Assembly: GCA_028751875.1 (NCBI GenBank)
Contig: CM054144.1
Coordinates: forward strand, 19,443,992-19,507,991
Direction of reading: 5' to 3'
DNA from: Rapana venosa
Lineage: Eukaryota; Mollusca; Gastropoda; Neogastropoda; Muricidae
DNA length: 64,000 bases
Position numbers and translations under genes: made by a program. This document shows positions 43,601 to 55,479 of this stretch, piece by piece; the first letter of the stretch is position 1; each line of letters starts with the position of its first letter. The notes below the pieces were generated by a model. The model saw nothing but the letters and a program-made list of their open reading frames with translations. It was not told the origin of the DNA and did no database searches.

Positions 43601-46075
43601 AAGAGAAAACGTACCTTTATAAAGAAGGCGGCAAGAAGAGAGATGTGCCTTAAAAAAGAATGAAAGAGATGTGCCTTAATAAGAATGGGAGAAAAAGATA
43701 CGCCTAATAAACAATAGAGAGAAGTGCTTAATAAAAGAATAAGAGAGACATGCCTTAATAAAGAATAAAGAGACGTGCTTAATAAAGAAAGGAGACATGT
43801 CTTAATAAAGAATACGAGAGACATGCCTTAATAAAGAAAACGTGATGCCTTAATAAAGAATAAAGAAACGTGCCTTAATAAAGAACAGAGAGCGTGCCTT
43901 AATAAAGAGCCAAAGAAAGAGGATGCCTTATAAAGAGAAAGCCTCAATAAAGAATTTAGAGACGTGCCTTAATAAAGAGACATGCCTTAATAAAGAGAAA
44001 AAGAGGGAAACGTCCTTAATACAGAGAAAGAGAAAAACTTTCCTTAATAAAGAAAAAACATACCTTGTAAGAGGGAAAAAGAGGATGTGCCTTAATAAGA
44101 GAAGAAAGAGGTGTGCCTTTGATGATACCAGAAAAATGAAGGGTGCCTTGATACGAAGAAAGAGGATTGTCCTTGATACAGAGACCATGAAAAAAAGGGT
44201 GCCTTAATAAAGAAAAGGGGTGCCTTGATAACAGAAAGAAGAGAATGGCCCTTAACAGATAAGAGAAGGTGCCTTGATAAGAGAAAGAAGGCATGCCTTA
44301 ACAAAAGAAAGAGGCGTGCCTTATTTAAAGAAGAAGAGACGTGCCTTAAAAAGAGAGAGGGTGCCTTAATAAAGAAGAGAAAAAGTGTGCCTTAATAAAA
44401 GATGAGAAGAGTGCCTTAATAAGAAGAGAGAAGTGCCTTAATAAAGAAAGAGGTGCCTTAATAAAGAATAAGAGAGAGGTGCCTTAATAAAGAACAGAGG
44501 CGTGTCTTAATAAAGAAAACGTGGTTGCCTTAATACAGAAGAAGGTGCCTTAATAAAGAGACAGAGGGGTGCCTTAATATAAGAGAGAGAGGTGCCTTAA
44601 TAAAGAGAGAGGTGCCTTTAAAAAAAGAGAGGGTGCCTAATAAAGAGAGAGAGAGGTGCCTTAATAAGAGAGAGGGTGTCCTTAAAGAAAGAGAGGGGTG
44701 CCTTAATAAGAGAGAGAGGGGTGCCTTAATAAAGAGAGAGGGGTGCCTTAATACAGAGAGAGAGGGGTGCCTTAATACAGAGAGAGAGGGGTGCCTTAAT
44801 ACAGAGAGAGAGGGGTGCCTTAATAAAGAGAGAGGGGTGCCTTAATACAGAGAGAGAGGGGTGCCTTAATAAAGAGAGAGAGGGGTGCCTTAATAAAGAG
44901 AGAGGTGCCTTAATAAAGAGAGAGGGGTGCCTTAATAAAGAGAGGGGTGCCTTAATAAAGAGAGAGAGGGGTGCCTTAATAAAGAGAGAGTGGGGTGCCT
45001 CAATACAGAGAAAAGAGGGTGCCTCAATACAGAGAGGGGTGCCTAATACAGACAGAGAGGGGTGCCTGAATAAGAGAGAGAGGGGTGCCTCAATAATACA
45101 GAGAGGGGTGCCTCAATAAAGAGAGAGAGTGGTGCCTCAATAAAGAGAGAGAGGGGTGCCTCAATAAAGAGAGAGAGGGGTGCCTCAATAAAGACAGAGA
45201 GGGGTGCCTCAATAACGACAGAGAGGGGTGCCTCAATAAAGACAGAGAGGGGTGCCTCAATAAAGACAGAGAGGGGTGCCTCAATAATGAACAAAGAAGA
45301 AGGGGTGCCTTCAATAAAGAGAAGAGGTGGTGCCTCAATAAAGAGAAGATGGGGTGCCTTAATAAAGAGAGAGAGGTGCCTTAATAAGGTGAAGGGTGGC
45401 GCAACGGCTAAGTGGGGTGCTTCTACCTCTCCAGGAGGAGGGGTGCCTTAATTGACGGAGAAGAAATAGTGCCATGACTAGAAAGGGTCTGAATAAAGAG
45501 CGAGAGGGTGTTGCTTTAAAGACAGGGGCTAATAAAAATCCATACATTACAGATTAGGTTCCTTAATACAAGAGAGAAGGGTGCCCTTTAAAAAAGAGGA
45601 GGGTGCCTTAATAAAGAGAAAGAGGGGTGCCCTAACAAATGTAGAGGTTCTTATAAGAGCAGAAAGGTGCCTTAATAAATTGAAGGGTTTTAATAAAGAG
45701 AGAGATGGGTGCCTGAATAACAGAGAGAGGAGTGTGTTTAATAAAGAGAGAGAGGGTGCCTTAATAAAGAGAGAGAGGTGCCTTAATAAAGAGAGAGCAG
45801 ATGGGGTGCCTTATAAAAATAAAAAGAGAGAGGGGTGCCTAATACAGAGAGAGGGGTGCCTCAATACAGACAGAGAGGGGTGCCTCAATAAAGACAGAGA
45901 GGGGTGCCTCAATAAAGAGAGAGAGGGGTGCCTCAATAAAGAGAGAGAGGGGTGCCTCAATAAAGAGAGAGAGGGGTGCCTCAATAAAGACAAGAGAGGG
46001 GTGCCTCAATAAAGAGAGAGAGGGGTGCCTTAATAAAAGAGAGAGGTGCCTAATAATGAAAAGGGTGCCCTTAAT
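40605..46075. repeat. AATAAA-bearing 24-25-bp satellite, array 2
   Basis: About 220 monomers. The first units match the start of array 1 nearly exactly, so the arrays are homologous. From about 40850 onward single-base deletions are very frequent. The 3' third (44700-46030) shifts to a 24-bp GAGAGAGAGGGGTGCCTTAA form with TCAATAAAG variants, which gives eight-residue peptide repeats in open frames on both strands. Confidence 0.93.
45393..45445 (+). other. Possible tRNA-like fragment inside the satellite
   Basis: GGGTGGCGCAACGGCTAAGT resembles a SINE or tRNA box A region (TGGCGCAACGG) and interrupts the monomer pattern. No B box is visible nearby. Confidence 0.25.
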
Positions 46076-46860
46076 AATGAAAGAGAGGGTCCCTCAAAAT
46101 TCTGTAGAGTGCGGGCCCCATAATGACAATTAAGAAGGGCGCTCAAAAGACAAAGACTCTTATTCCTAAGACAAGAGAGGGGTGTCATGACAAAGAGGCA
46201 GCTGAAATATGCACAAGTAGGGGTCGTACTCAATAGTGCAAGTATAGGTGGTCAAAAATGTCATGAGGGGCGCCTTAATTGACCCAAAAGAAAGGGGTAA
46301 AATATGATAAAAAGGGGGCCTGCAATGATTTGACAGAGAGTTCAGCCTCAATAATGACAATAAGGAACGACCTCAATAATTGACCAATTGATGTGCCCCA
46401 AAAATGACAAAGGATGTGTCGCTCAATAATGACAAGAGGGCCCTATTGTTTTATGGTGCGCCTCGAGGAGACAAAAGTTATCAAAAGTGTCTTTCTTATG
46501 AAAAGAAGGGGTAATATAATCAAAATGTGGCGCCTATATAATGCAAGATCAATATGCAGGAGGGTGCTCCTCATTTTGGTAAGGGGGCTAAAACAGAAGT
46601 GTTGTGCGCCTTTACATATCACAAAGTGGCGCACTCAAGTATGACAAAAGGGGCGAAAAGCACAGAACGCTCTTAATCCTACATTAAGTTGGTATAATCA
46701 AGAGTAGTCGTAATAATGCAAAAAGGGCCTCAATAATCACAAAACGCACAATTAATGCGATGAGTGGGTTGGGTGACCCTAATTGCTGTCCCTGTCAATC
46801 ATTGCAAAAGAGGGGCCTAAATTTGGGGTCCTTAATAAAGAGAGAAGGTGCCTTATCGGA
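46076..46860. repeat. Highly degenerate satellite
   Basis: Recurrent CAATAATGACAA and GGGGCGC/GCCTC segments at roughly 20-40 bp spacing. It looks like heavily decayed or badly called relatives of the array 2 monomers. No gene seen. Confidence 0.6.
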
Positions 46861-46869
46861 GAAATTGTG

Positions 46870-47395
46870 GTTTTTCATGTTAGTTTCAGAGCAAAAGTGT
46901 GTTTAATTATGAAGGCGTTCAAACCCCAAGTAAACTTTATCCACATTGCGTGTGTGTTGCACAGCTTCCCGGAAATGTTGTCCAGTAGCACGTTTTTTTC
47001 ATTTGGCTGCAGTTGTTCTGTCATTTAATGCAGCATTGTCACCTTTTTTCACATAAGGTAAAATTTAATATGGGTAACTCAAACCTGCAATTTCAACGTT
47101 CAATGTTTGTCAAAAAGGAACTATAAATCTGATTGATTCCATCTGATAACAATGAATCAAATCTGCTACTCAAAGGAACGCTTTTTTTTTGCCAAGCTTT
47201 TCAACTAGTCTTTGAAAACGTTTTTAGTCACTGTGCCCTTTTTTCTTCATTCGCTGTGCCCACCACATGCTTGTTAAATGTCAAATGTATTGGCCCCATC
47301 TGACAACCCCGTCTACAAGGGCCCAGCAATGTTGAGACAATCGGGAAAAAACCCCGAGATCTGTTGTTTTAATGTGTAGAAAGTACGTGTAATGG
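46870..47395. repeat. Local direct repeat, unit 1
   Basis: Aligns with 47530-48035 at a period of about 650-670 bp. Shared anchors include GCAAAAGTGTG, TGTGTTGCACAG, GTAGCACGTT, AAACGCTTTTTTTT, ATCTGACAACCCC and CGAGATCTGT. Divergence is high. Confidence 0.75.
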
Positions 47396-47529
47396 CACAG
47401 GGTCACATCACATCACAAAAAGCACAAATTGTGGATGTGTGGGGGGTGTACCCATTGCTGTCACCTGTCAAACCTTGGCAGACAGAGACCTATTTTATTT
47501 TCCTTCTTGCTATTTTCGTTATCGGCAGA

Positions 47530-48035
47530 TCTGTTGGTTTTTGCCATTGCAGTTTCAAAGCAAAAGTGTGGTAATAATGAGGAAGCCGTCAAACGCCAGG
47601 AGGTCAAATTTATCCACAGTCCCTGTGTGTTGCACAGGTCAGGAATGTACCATGTAGCACGTTATTTTCTGGCTCCCTCTTCACCCTAACTGCAGCATTG
47701 CCTTCCTCCTCTTCCACATAAGCGTTTAATATCGGACTAACTTAACAATTCTCGTTCAAATGTTTCTACTTCCAAGACACTAATAGTCAATTAATCCTCT
47801 CGATAACCAGATGAATCATCTGCTACTAAAGAAAACGCTTTTTTTTCGCCACGCTGCAACGATTGAAAAGCGTTCCAGTCGCTGGCTGTTATTTCTTCCT
47901 TCCCTCCCCACTACACGCTTGCTAGTGGTCTAAATGTATCACTGGCACCCTCTGACAACCCCCCTACAGCGCCCCTTCAATTTTGAGACACATAGTGTGA
48001 AAACCACGAGATCTGTGTGTGATGGAAAAGTACGG
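47530..48035. repeat. Local direct repeat, unit 2
   Basis: Second copy of 46870-47395. No gene recognised in either; open frames are short and not conserved between units. Confidence 0.75.
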
Positions 48036-48126
48036 CCAACTGGTCAGCACCAACTGTCTGCTGCAGTCATATTGGAATCTAGCAGGCCGCTGTTACTGTC
48101 GGCTGAGGCCATCATCAGGGTCAAGA

Positions 48127-49175
48127 TGGTTAATAAAGAAAAAGGGAGGTGCCTTAATAAAGAAAAGGGGAGGTGCCTTAATAAAGAGAAATAGTGGTGC
48201 CCTAATAAAGAGAAATGGAGGTGCCTTAATAAAGAGAGAGGTGCCTTAATAAGGAGAGATGTGTCTTAAGAGAAAGGGAGGTGCCTTAATAAAGAGAAAG
48301 AGAGGTGCCCTAATAAAGAGAAAGAGAGGTGCCTTAATAAAGAGAGATGTGTCTTAAGAGAAAGAAAGGTGCCTTAATAAAGAGAAAGAGAGGTGCCCTC
48401 ATAAAGAAAAGAGAAAGATACACGCCCTAATGAAGAATAAAGAGACATGCCTTAATAAAGAAAAGAGAAAGAGGCATGCTTTGATAAAGAAAAGAGAGAG
48501 AGATGCCTTCATGAAGAAAACAAGAGACCCGCTTTAATAAAGAGAAGAGGTAGACGTGCCTTGATAAAGAATAGAGAACAGACGTGGATTAATACAGAAA
48601 AAAAGATAAACGTGTGTTATCAAAGAATAAAGAGGCGTGCATTAATAAAGAAAAGTGACGCGCTTTAATACAGGATAAAGAGACGTGCCTTAATAAACAG
48701 TGAACCATGTTTTGATAAAGAATAGAGAAAAAGATGTGCCATAATACAAAACAAAGAGACGTGCCGTAATAAAGAACGAAGAGACATGCCCTAACAAAAA
48801 AAAAAGAGACATGCATTAATAAAGAAAAGAAAGATGTGCCATAATAATTAGAGACGTGCCTTAATAAAGAAAAGAAAGATGTGCCATAATAATTAAAGAG
48901 ACGTGCCTTAATAAAGAACAGAGAGATGTGCCATAATAATTAAAGAGACATGCCTTAATAAAGAAAAGAGAGGTGTGCCATAATAATTAAAGAGACATGC
49001 CTTAATAAAGAAAAGAGAGATGTGCCATAAGAATTAAAGAGACGTACGTGCCTTAATAAAGAAAAGAGAAATATGCCATAAGAATTAAAGAGACGTACGT
49101 GCCTTAATAAAGAAAAAAGAGATGTGCCATAAGAATTAAAGATACGTGCCTCAATAAAGAAAAAAAGGATACATG
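48127..49175. repeat. AATAAA-bearing satellite, array 3
   Basis: About 40 monomers of the same family, with local composite units. The 48840-49140 part alternates GTGCCTTAATAAAGAAAAGA with GTGCCATAATAATTAAAGAG, giving a roughly 50-bp dimeric repeat. Indel noise is much lower than in array 2. Confidence 0.92.
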
Positions 49176-49189
49176 CAATAAAGAGAAAG

Positions 49190-49640
49190 AGACTTGCCAG
49201 TGCAAATAGTTTTTTTTGTGAAACTACCAGCACAGACCCAATGCACAATGGAACAGAGAAGTGCCAGCACAGGTACATGAAGGGAAAGAGTGGTACCCTA
49301 CGAAGATAACATTTGTGAAAAACCGAGGGGAAATGCCAGCATGAATATGCATGCATGAGGTGAAAGAGAAGTGCTTACATAGATGTATAAGCAAATGTAA
49401 AGTGCCAGCAAAACTATACGTGCAAAGAAAAAGAGAAGTGCTAGCATACATATACTGCAAATGGAAAGGGAAGTGCCAGCATAAACTAACTTGCAAAGGG
49501 AAAGAAGTGCCAGCATAGATAGATGATGTACACAGGGGAATATAACGGCTACCAAAATATATAATCTACTGACTAAGGGGAAAGAGAAGTGACAGCACAT
49601 ACAAGTGCAAGTGTACAATCCTAAAGGAAAGTGCTGATGT
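49190..49640. repeat. Degenerate GTGCCAGCATA satellite
   Basis: Units of GTGCCAGCATA...GCAAATGGGAAAGAGAA with irregular length. It resembles the 36-bp satellite that precedes arrays 1 and 2, so the AATAAA arrays are bracketed by related sequence. Confidence 0.7.
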
Positions 49641-50173
49641 AAATTACAAGGAACGCCATAGCTGAGATATTAGGACCATTCGACTTCAATCCCACTGTCT
49701 GTCAAATCAAGGGTTTGAATTTCGTGGTTTCTGGTGAATTAAAGGCGGTATTTTTACGATCTCCCAGGTCAATTAAAAGAGCAGATCTGCCGGTGTCTTC
49801 ATTTACTTCCTGTACACCAAATGCAAAAGATCAAATATTGCACATTAACGACAACGTTAAGTCATGTCGGCGTTTGGTGGGTTACCGAAAACGAACATAA
49901 CCAATATAGATCACCAAAATAAAAATACAGCCACTTAAAAGGTGGACAAAAACGATTGCATGTGCAAAAGCCCACCTTGGGTAAACCTGGAAACTGTAGA
50001 TGCGGAATGAAACGAAAAGGATAAATTTGCTAACAAAGGAAAAAAAGAGGCGCCAAAACAGATTGTTGCCCGTTAACAAAACAATGAGAAGTGCAAGGAA
50101 AGCTAAACGCACAAACAGAAAACAAACTACCAGAATGTATAAGTATACCTACAAAAGGGAAGGATACATGTCA
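49641..50173. other. Non-coding stretch
   Basis: No recognisable gene. The ORF at 49715-49900 (61 codons) has no features I recognise. Confidence 0.55.
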
Positions 50174-50214
50174 GCGTGTATGTATGTATGTATATATGTA
50201 TGTATATATGTATG

Positions 50215-50278
<64 letters not shown>
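50174..50278. repeat. (TATG)n then (TA)n microsatellite
   Basis: TGTATGTATG units grade into a pure TA run at about 50217-50277, which can form cruciforms. Confidence 0.95.
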
Positions 50279-50280
<2 letters not shown>

Positions 50281-51020
50281 GCATAAACTGATGACATAGC
50301 GTAGCATAGATTTATGCAAACGGGGTAGAAAAGTACCCGCTTATCAAGCACAAGGAAAAAGCGTTTTGAGATGTTCATTAAAAAGACCAAACACTGGAGG
50401 GCAAGGTGTTAGACTTACAAATTTTAGCTATTTTGTTTGTGTCCACCGCAGGAGAGAGTACTGCAAAGAACTTTTCGAAATAAATTGTATCAACCCAGTT
50501 TAGTCAGATTCTGTGTACTGTTGGCATGTTTAGTCTGAGGTCATTGGCAGATTAGCTCCTGTTGGTGAAAAGCCTTTGATATAAGAGGTGCTATGCCGCC
50601 TATATATCACAGGTCTGCTGACTGATATGTTTGTTTCAAGAGTACTTTTTTCCATTTAGTTGACCTTTTCCAACTCTGATTAGTTTTTAAAAAAACAAAC
50701 ACAACAACAACAACAATAACACCTTCCCTGTTTTACATGGAACTTGGAAAAAAACCCACTGACGTAGATAAATAAAGCAAATACCCCCTACAAATAAAAA
50801 GAAAAAACGCAAATCCTACCCAACATCCCCCCCCCTCTCTGACCCCCCTCCTCCCCCTCGAAACAAAATAAATAATAACCAAACCAAAGCAACACACACA
50901 CAAAAATCTGGATGGACATCATTACAGAATGAACAGAAAAACCCTTAGCAGAGACCCAAGCTTTGGCTCACGGCTGATGAAACTGGAGGAATATGGTAAA
51001 CATCTCTTCAGTGACCCCTG
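50281..51020. other. Non-coding stretch
   Basis: No gene seen. It contains a CAA run at 50700-50716 and a C-rich patch near 50826-50860. Confidence 0.6.
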
Positions 51021-51570
51021 TGCGGATTTCGGGGGCTACTTTCGTATAAATGGTATCCCTACCTTCTGAAAAGTCTGTGCTACAAATTCCGCTTTTTTCT
51101 ATCACCATATGTTTTATGTCTTTGTTCTTTCTACAATCACTCTTGCTGATGTTCCGCATTCCCATCCTTTTGTCCTGCCTTTTTTTTCAAGCAAATCTGA
51201 CAAATGTTTTATTTCATACATTATCTGACATTTTGCCTGTATTGATTTGTTCTGGCCACCACGTAGTGATATCGTATACACCGGGGTGGTAAAGGAATCC
51301 GTTCTGCATTATTATTTTCTATACATGGCATTTTTCTTATATACTGTTTGTGTACAGTAAAGTGTTCAGTTTGCTTTCTTTTACACATTTTAGTAACCTG
51401 GGTCTGATATATCAAGCAAAATGGCTGTCATCCTGGTTGTATTGGCCTTATGGAATGGCATGATTCAGGGACTTTTTCTTGACGGTTTCTGATGTTTGAA
51501 GGGAATAGGTGTTGATTTTTCATTTGACGTTAAATGTTTTTGGAACTGCTGAAATCAAAATAGGATGACA
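51021..51570 (+). repeat. Diverged local repeat with TATA-type 5' end, unit 1
   Basis: Aligns with 52727-53290. Shared order: GTATAAATGG or AAAAGTATCG, CTACCTTCTGA, CTGTGCTA, TCTTTGTT, GATTTGTTCTGG or GATTCTGGTG, GTAGTGATAT, GCATTATT or GCCCATTTTG, and GATGACAGCCC. The first ~150 bp also resembles the TATA-bearing family at 58615-58955. Confidence 0.65.
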
Positions 51571-51654
51571 GCCCTGACATGGTGTTTGTAACCAGTGGGG
51601 CTGTAAATAACATATATTGACATGACTCTTTTAGTGCTGCGACCCAATGACTGC

Positions 51655-51725
51655 CAACAAAGTGGAAGAAGAAGAAGAAGGAGGAGGAGGAGGGGAAGAA
51701 GGAGAATAAAGGGAGAGGGGGATAC
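51655..51725. repeat. (GAA/GGA)n purine tract
   Basis: AAGAAGAAG then GGAGGAGG run on the plus strand. Confidence 0.85.
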
Positions 51726-52020
51726 CCGACTAAAATTTAGTGTCATTACTTGTGTCCCTCTGCACGTGTAGCCCGACCTCTGGCTTATCTCCATTTTACC
51801 AGGCAGACACCCCCTGCTATGCTTGAAAGACTGGATGTCAGGGTTACGACGCTCAGCCATAATGTTTTGAAATAACAAACACACTTAGGTAAAGTCTCAG
51901 CTGACCTGGCACTAGAGTTTTGAATAAGTCGAAGATTGATGTTGGCAAATTGAGGATCCTTTCTCCTTTCCTTTAAGTAGTTAAAGCGTATTTGAGCATA
52001 TGTGCGTGAAATGCTGTTTC

Positions 52021-52033
52021 TACACACACACAC

Positions 52034-52106
<73 letters not shown>

Positions 52107-52114
52107 ATATATAT

Positions 52115-52146
<32 letters not shown>
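52021..52146. repeat. (CA)n then (TA)n microsatellite
   Basis: CA run to about 52071, then TA run with two short breaks. It is the reverse order of a typical CA/TA expansion junction. Confidence 0.95.
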
Positions 52147-52726
52147 CGCAAGCCCTTTTCCCTTTTTGTGTAAACAAGCACAAACAAGACGATCGGATCA
52201 TTCCCAAAATGGTCTGAATATTATCAAGAGCATTACATGCGTCATCAAAACGAGTATTTGTGGCTTCTATCCATGTTCCTGATTTTACATCGTGCATCGC
52301 TAAAATTCTATAATATACAGTTTTCGTCTATCCCGCCCCACTAGCTCCACAATGAGACTAATTAATGGCAATTGGACACACCTATTAGCCAGTGCTGAGA
52401 ATTCCGACCTAACAGGGACCAGTCTTCAGCAAGGAAATACTATCTACCTCTGACAATGCTTGTCACGATATTAGCAACAACATAGCACACTACTTTAAGG
52501 GTATGGTTCCCCGTGTTCGTTATGGTAAACTTATGCTGTAGATAGGCACAAGTAACAGTATGTTTCTGGAAAGATCCGAAAGAGTTTTGAGAGTTGGTTC
52601 ATTGAAGATGTTCAACTATCCAGTCTGCATCTTTCCTTCTTGTTTCTGTGTGAAACGATCTTGCAACAAATGGTGAGATACGCACAAAGCGTAGTGTTGT
52701 GTAGTATAGAGTAGTGTAGTGTAGTG

Positions 52727-53290
52727 AATGCCGGGGGTTCTGTCCGTAGGAAAAGTATCGCTACCTTCTGAACATTCCGTGCTAGATATATCCCCTTTTC
52801 TATCATTCTCTTTGTTTCTGTCCGTTTTCTTACTTCTGCCTTATCAGTCTATTTGCCTGCGGCCTTGGACAAAATATCACAAGAGTGTTTTTCCATACGC
52901 TACACGACCTTTTTGCCTATATTGCTTGATTCTGGTGATTGGTAGTGATATATGAACACTAGTATGGGCACAGAATGCCCATTTTGCAGTCTTGTTTGCC
53001 CACATGGTATTCTTTGTACATAAAAAATTACTTTGATATTTGTCTTCACGTTTTCTTGTAGCTTGGAGATGATTAGGTAAGTAACTGAATGACTGGAGTC
53101 TTCAGCACGTCTGGTTTTCATTTAAGCAGCAAGGTTGTAATCATTTAGGTTATTTAGACTTTTTAAAATTCGATTTACGATGCTGGATATTTGAAAGGAC
53201 TAGCAGTGTTGCATTTGAACTTGAAGTGAAGTGTACTTTACAGAGCTACTGAAACTGAACGAGGTGACAGCCCCGTATATAGCAGTAAGG
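52727..53290 (+). repeat. Diverged local repeat, unit 2
   Basis: Counterpart of 51021-51570 at about 1.7 kb spacing. It ends in GGTGACAGCCCCG, as unit 1 ends in GATGACAGCCC. No coding capacity is evident. Confidence 0.65.
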
Positions 53291-53359
53291 TTGATGCTCA
53301 AAATGAGCATGCTCTTGGTGGCTCTAGGCAAGCATAGTTTCAGCTGATTGGCAACTGGA

Positions 53360-53690
53360 CTTCTTCTTCCTCAACACTTAGACAGCAACTATTGTTCTCT
53401 GTCATATGAGCGAAAATGCGTCACGCTGCTGTTAAGCTCCTGACAAGTCAGTCCCAGCACATACGACTTGGCGTGGAAGAGAAAGGTTATCTTTTAGTCT
53501 TTTTGGAAAAAAAACCCAGGAAAATGGACCAAGAAGGCAGAAGATTGACACAAAGAGGTGACAGGAAGGAAAGGAACAAAGCAGGACCAAAGAGAGGGAC
53601 AGACTAGCGGGGATTCCTAGCTCCGAATTTCCGGAAGGTGGAATGCTATTTAAACTGACGAGCCCCCGGCATCCCCACGAGGAAGTAAAC
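53360..53690 (-). repeat. TATA-bearing dispersed repeat, copy 3
   Basis: Diverged relative of 13688-14003. Shared parts are CATATGAGCGAAAATGCG, CTCCTGACAAGTCAG (partial dyad), ACCAAGAAGG, GGTGACA, AAAGAGAGG and GCTATTTAAACTGACGAG. The TATA motif is altered to TTTAAATA on the minus strand. Confidence 0.7.
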
Positions 53691-54889
53691 TGGATAAACT
53701 GGTAGCGTGAACTTGGCAGGCAAGACCAGCATGCCAGAAACGGGCATGTATTTTCTCAGACAGGAGACAAGCCGTCAAGACTGAAAAAATGTAGCCAAGG
53801 ATGACAAGGTAAAAAAATATTCCACGACGCTGACAATAGTTGGGCCTGTCATAAATACTAACATTAGCTTACAAAACCGAGATGAACTCGAAAGTAAAAC
53901 AAGAGGCTTATGTCATGCCTGTTCTTAAGCTTGGATGTCATCTATCTGCATTACTTGTCAGAAGGTGTGCCTATGATTATGCAGCCTAAACCCGTAGTGG
54001 ATGGCTCTGAAGGGCTGAGCAAAGGCCAACCTTAGTGTGACCTTTCATAAGGAGCAAGGTACTATGTAAGAGCTGTCACGTATCACGTCTGGGTTCTGTT
54101 GTTGAGGGTCATCAGTCTTTAATGATAAACACATGATTCCCTACAGACTTGAGGCATATGTCCCAAATAAGGACTGCAAACCGCCACAGACCATATACAA
54201 CATGCGTGGGGCTACAAACTCATGCCATACAGGCACAGGACTCTGCTGTAAAAGGTATGTTAACGCCGGATGGTGAAAAACATTGTTGTTGTTCGTTTCT
54301 CAGCTTAACCTCTGGGGATCATCCAGAATGTGCACTCTCACTCACTCATACCACCTGGAATCACTGAGATTGAAATTGAGCAATAAATGAAATATTGTGT
54401 GTATGACTGTTTTTAAGGTCATCGCCATATAGACAGCCGTACTTTGACTTCAGAGGATAAATGGAGTAATAAGCTTGACAATTCTATAAAATGATAATAA
54501 CTTTAGGTTTGGAAAAAATCAAGCAAATCAAGGTCAACATAGTTCCACAATTTAATACAGCCAACTCATAGAATAATCGCCACTAATGCCGTCCTGCAAA
54601 AAGTGTGCATACAAATAAACCTGATCTTTTATGAATAGGCTCAGGCTCGAGACAGGTTGACACATCTGTGTGATATTCTATGTCAAATAAGTAAAATACC
54701 TAAAACACAAATGTTTAAGAAAACATTATTGATGCAAATGGACAATGTAGTCATCCTGCTGCCTCTATCTAACACTACCAACCGATGAAGTGTAAAGCTA
54801 AATCTGAAACAAATGTGGTTGAGGCAGGGACTAGGGATATCGGCAGTAGAAAAGAATGATTTATCCTTTCAGCCACTTCAAGCATTTGG
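53691..54889. other. Non-coding stretch
   Basis: No gene or repeat family recognised on either strand. Confidence 0.6.
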
Positions 54890-55475
54890 TTTGCTCCACC
54901 CACCATGAATCAGTGGTTACCGCTTTGGGTTTCGTGCAAGAAGGTCGCGGGTTGGAAAGTCATAAGAGTTACTGGGTTTTTTTCGTACTCCGACAGGCTT
55001 CTTCCCGGAGCGAGTTTGCTTTGGGATCAGTAGGAAGACAGGCGCAACCACACAGTCGAGCTTCATCAGCTTTACACATGAGATTGTGAGAATGTTGCTA
55101 ACATGTGCCTGACATGACGAACACTGCAGGTGTCTGTATCTCTTGGGCCTGGTTGAAGGTGGGATATATTAAGTATGACGCGTACAGTTCAGTCTTGTTG
55201 CGTAGGTCTCAGAGCACATGCACCACCAAATGTAGTTCCGTTACAACATCCCGATCATCTTTAATTATCCTGCAATAAAAAAAAGATATGTCACCACCTT
55301 AAATGGGTGTCGTGCTCAAGTCTACCTTTACAACTAAGTCATCATTGTCTTCCGTAAGGGGATGGGTAGATAGGTATTGCGTATGTTAACTCAGAACAGG
55401 CACCACTGAAGTGGCTCAGCAGCAGTGCAGGGCTACTCTGACTGGTGGCCCCGTGATTGCCTAATTAATGGCTTA
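54890..55475 (+). mobile_element. Degenerate long SINE (family A) copy
   Basis: Counterpart of 2164-3035. The head reads ATGAATCAGTGGTTACCGC and then GGTCGCGGGTTGGAAAGTC, so the B box has lost several bases. The body has CACACAGTCGAGCTTCATC, AACACTGCAGGTGTCTGTAT and GGGATATATTA. The 3' part has GTATGTTAACTCAGAACAGG and CAGCAGCAGTGCAGGG. Substitutions, a gap and the absence of a target-site duplication indicate an old copy. Confidence 0.8.
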
Positions 55476-55479
55476 CATT

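Noticed and set aside
45581..46012. 143-codon plus-strand ORF
   Set aside because: It reads 24-bp satellite units as an eight-residue peptide repeat. The opposite strand is equally open.
50091..50291. ORF with Tyr-Ile repeats
   Set aside because: It reads the TA microsatellite.
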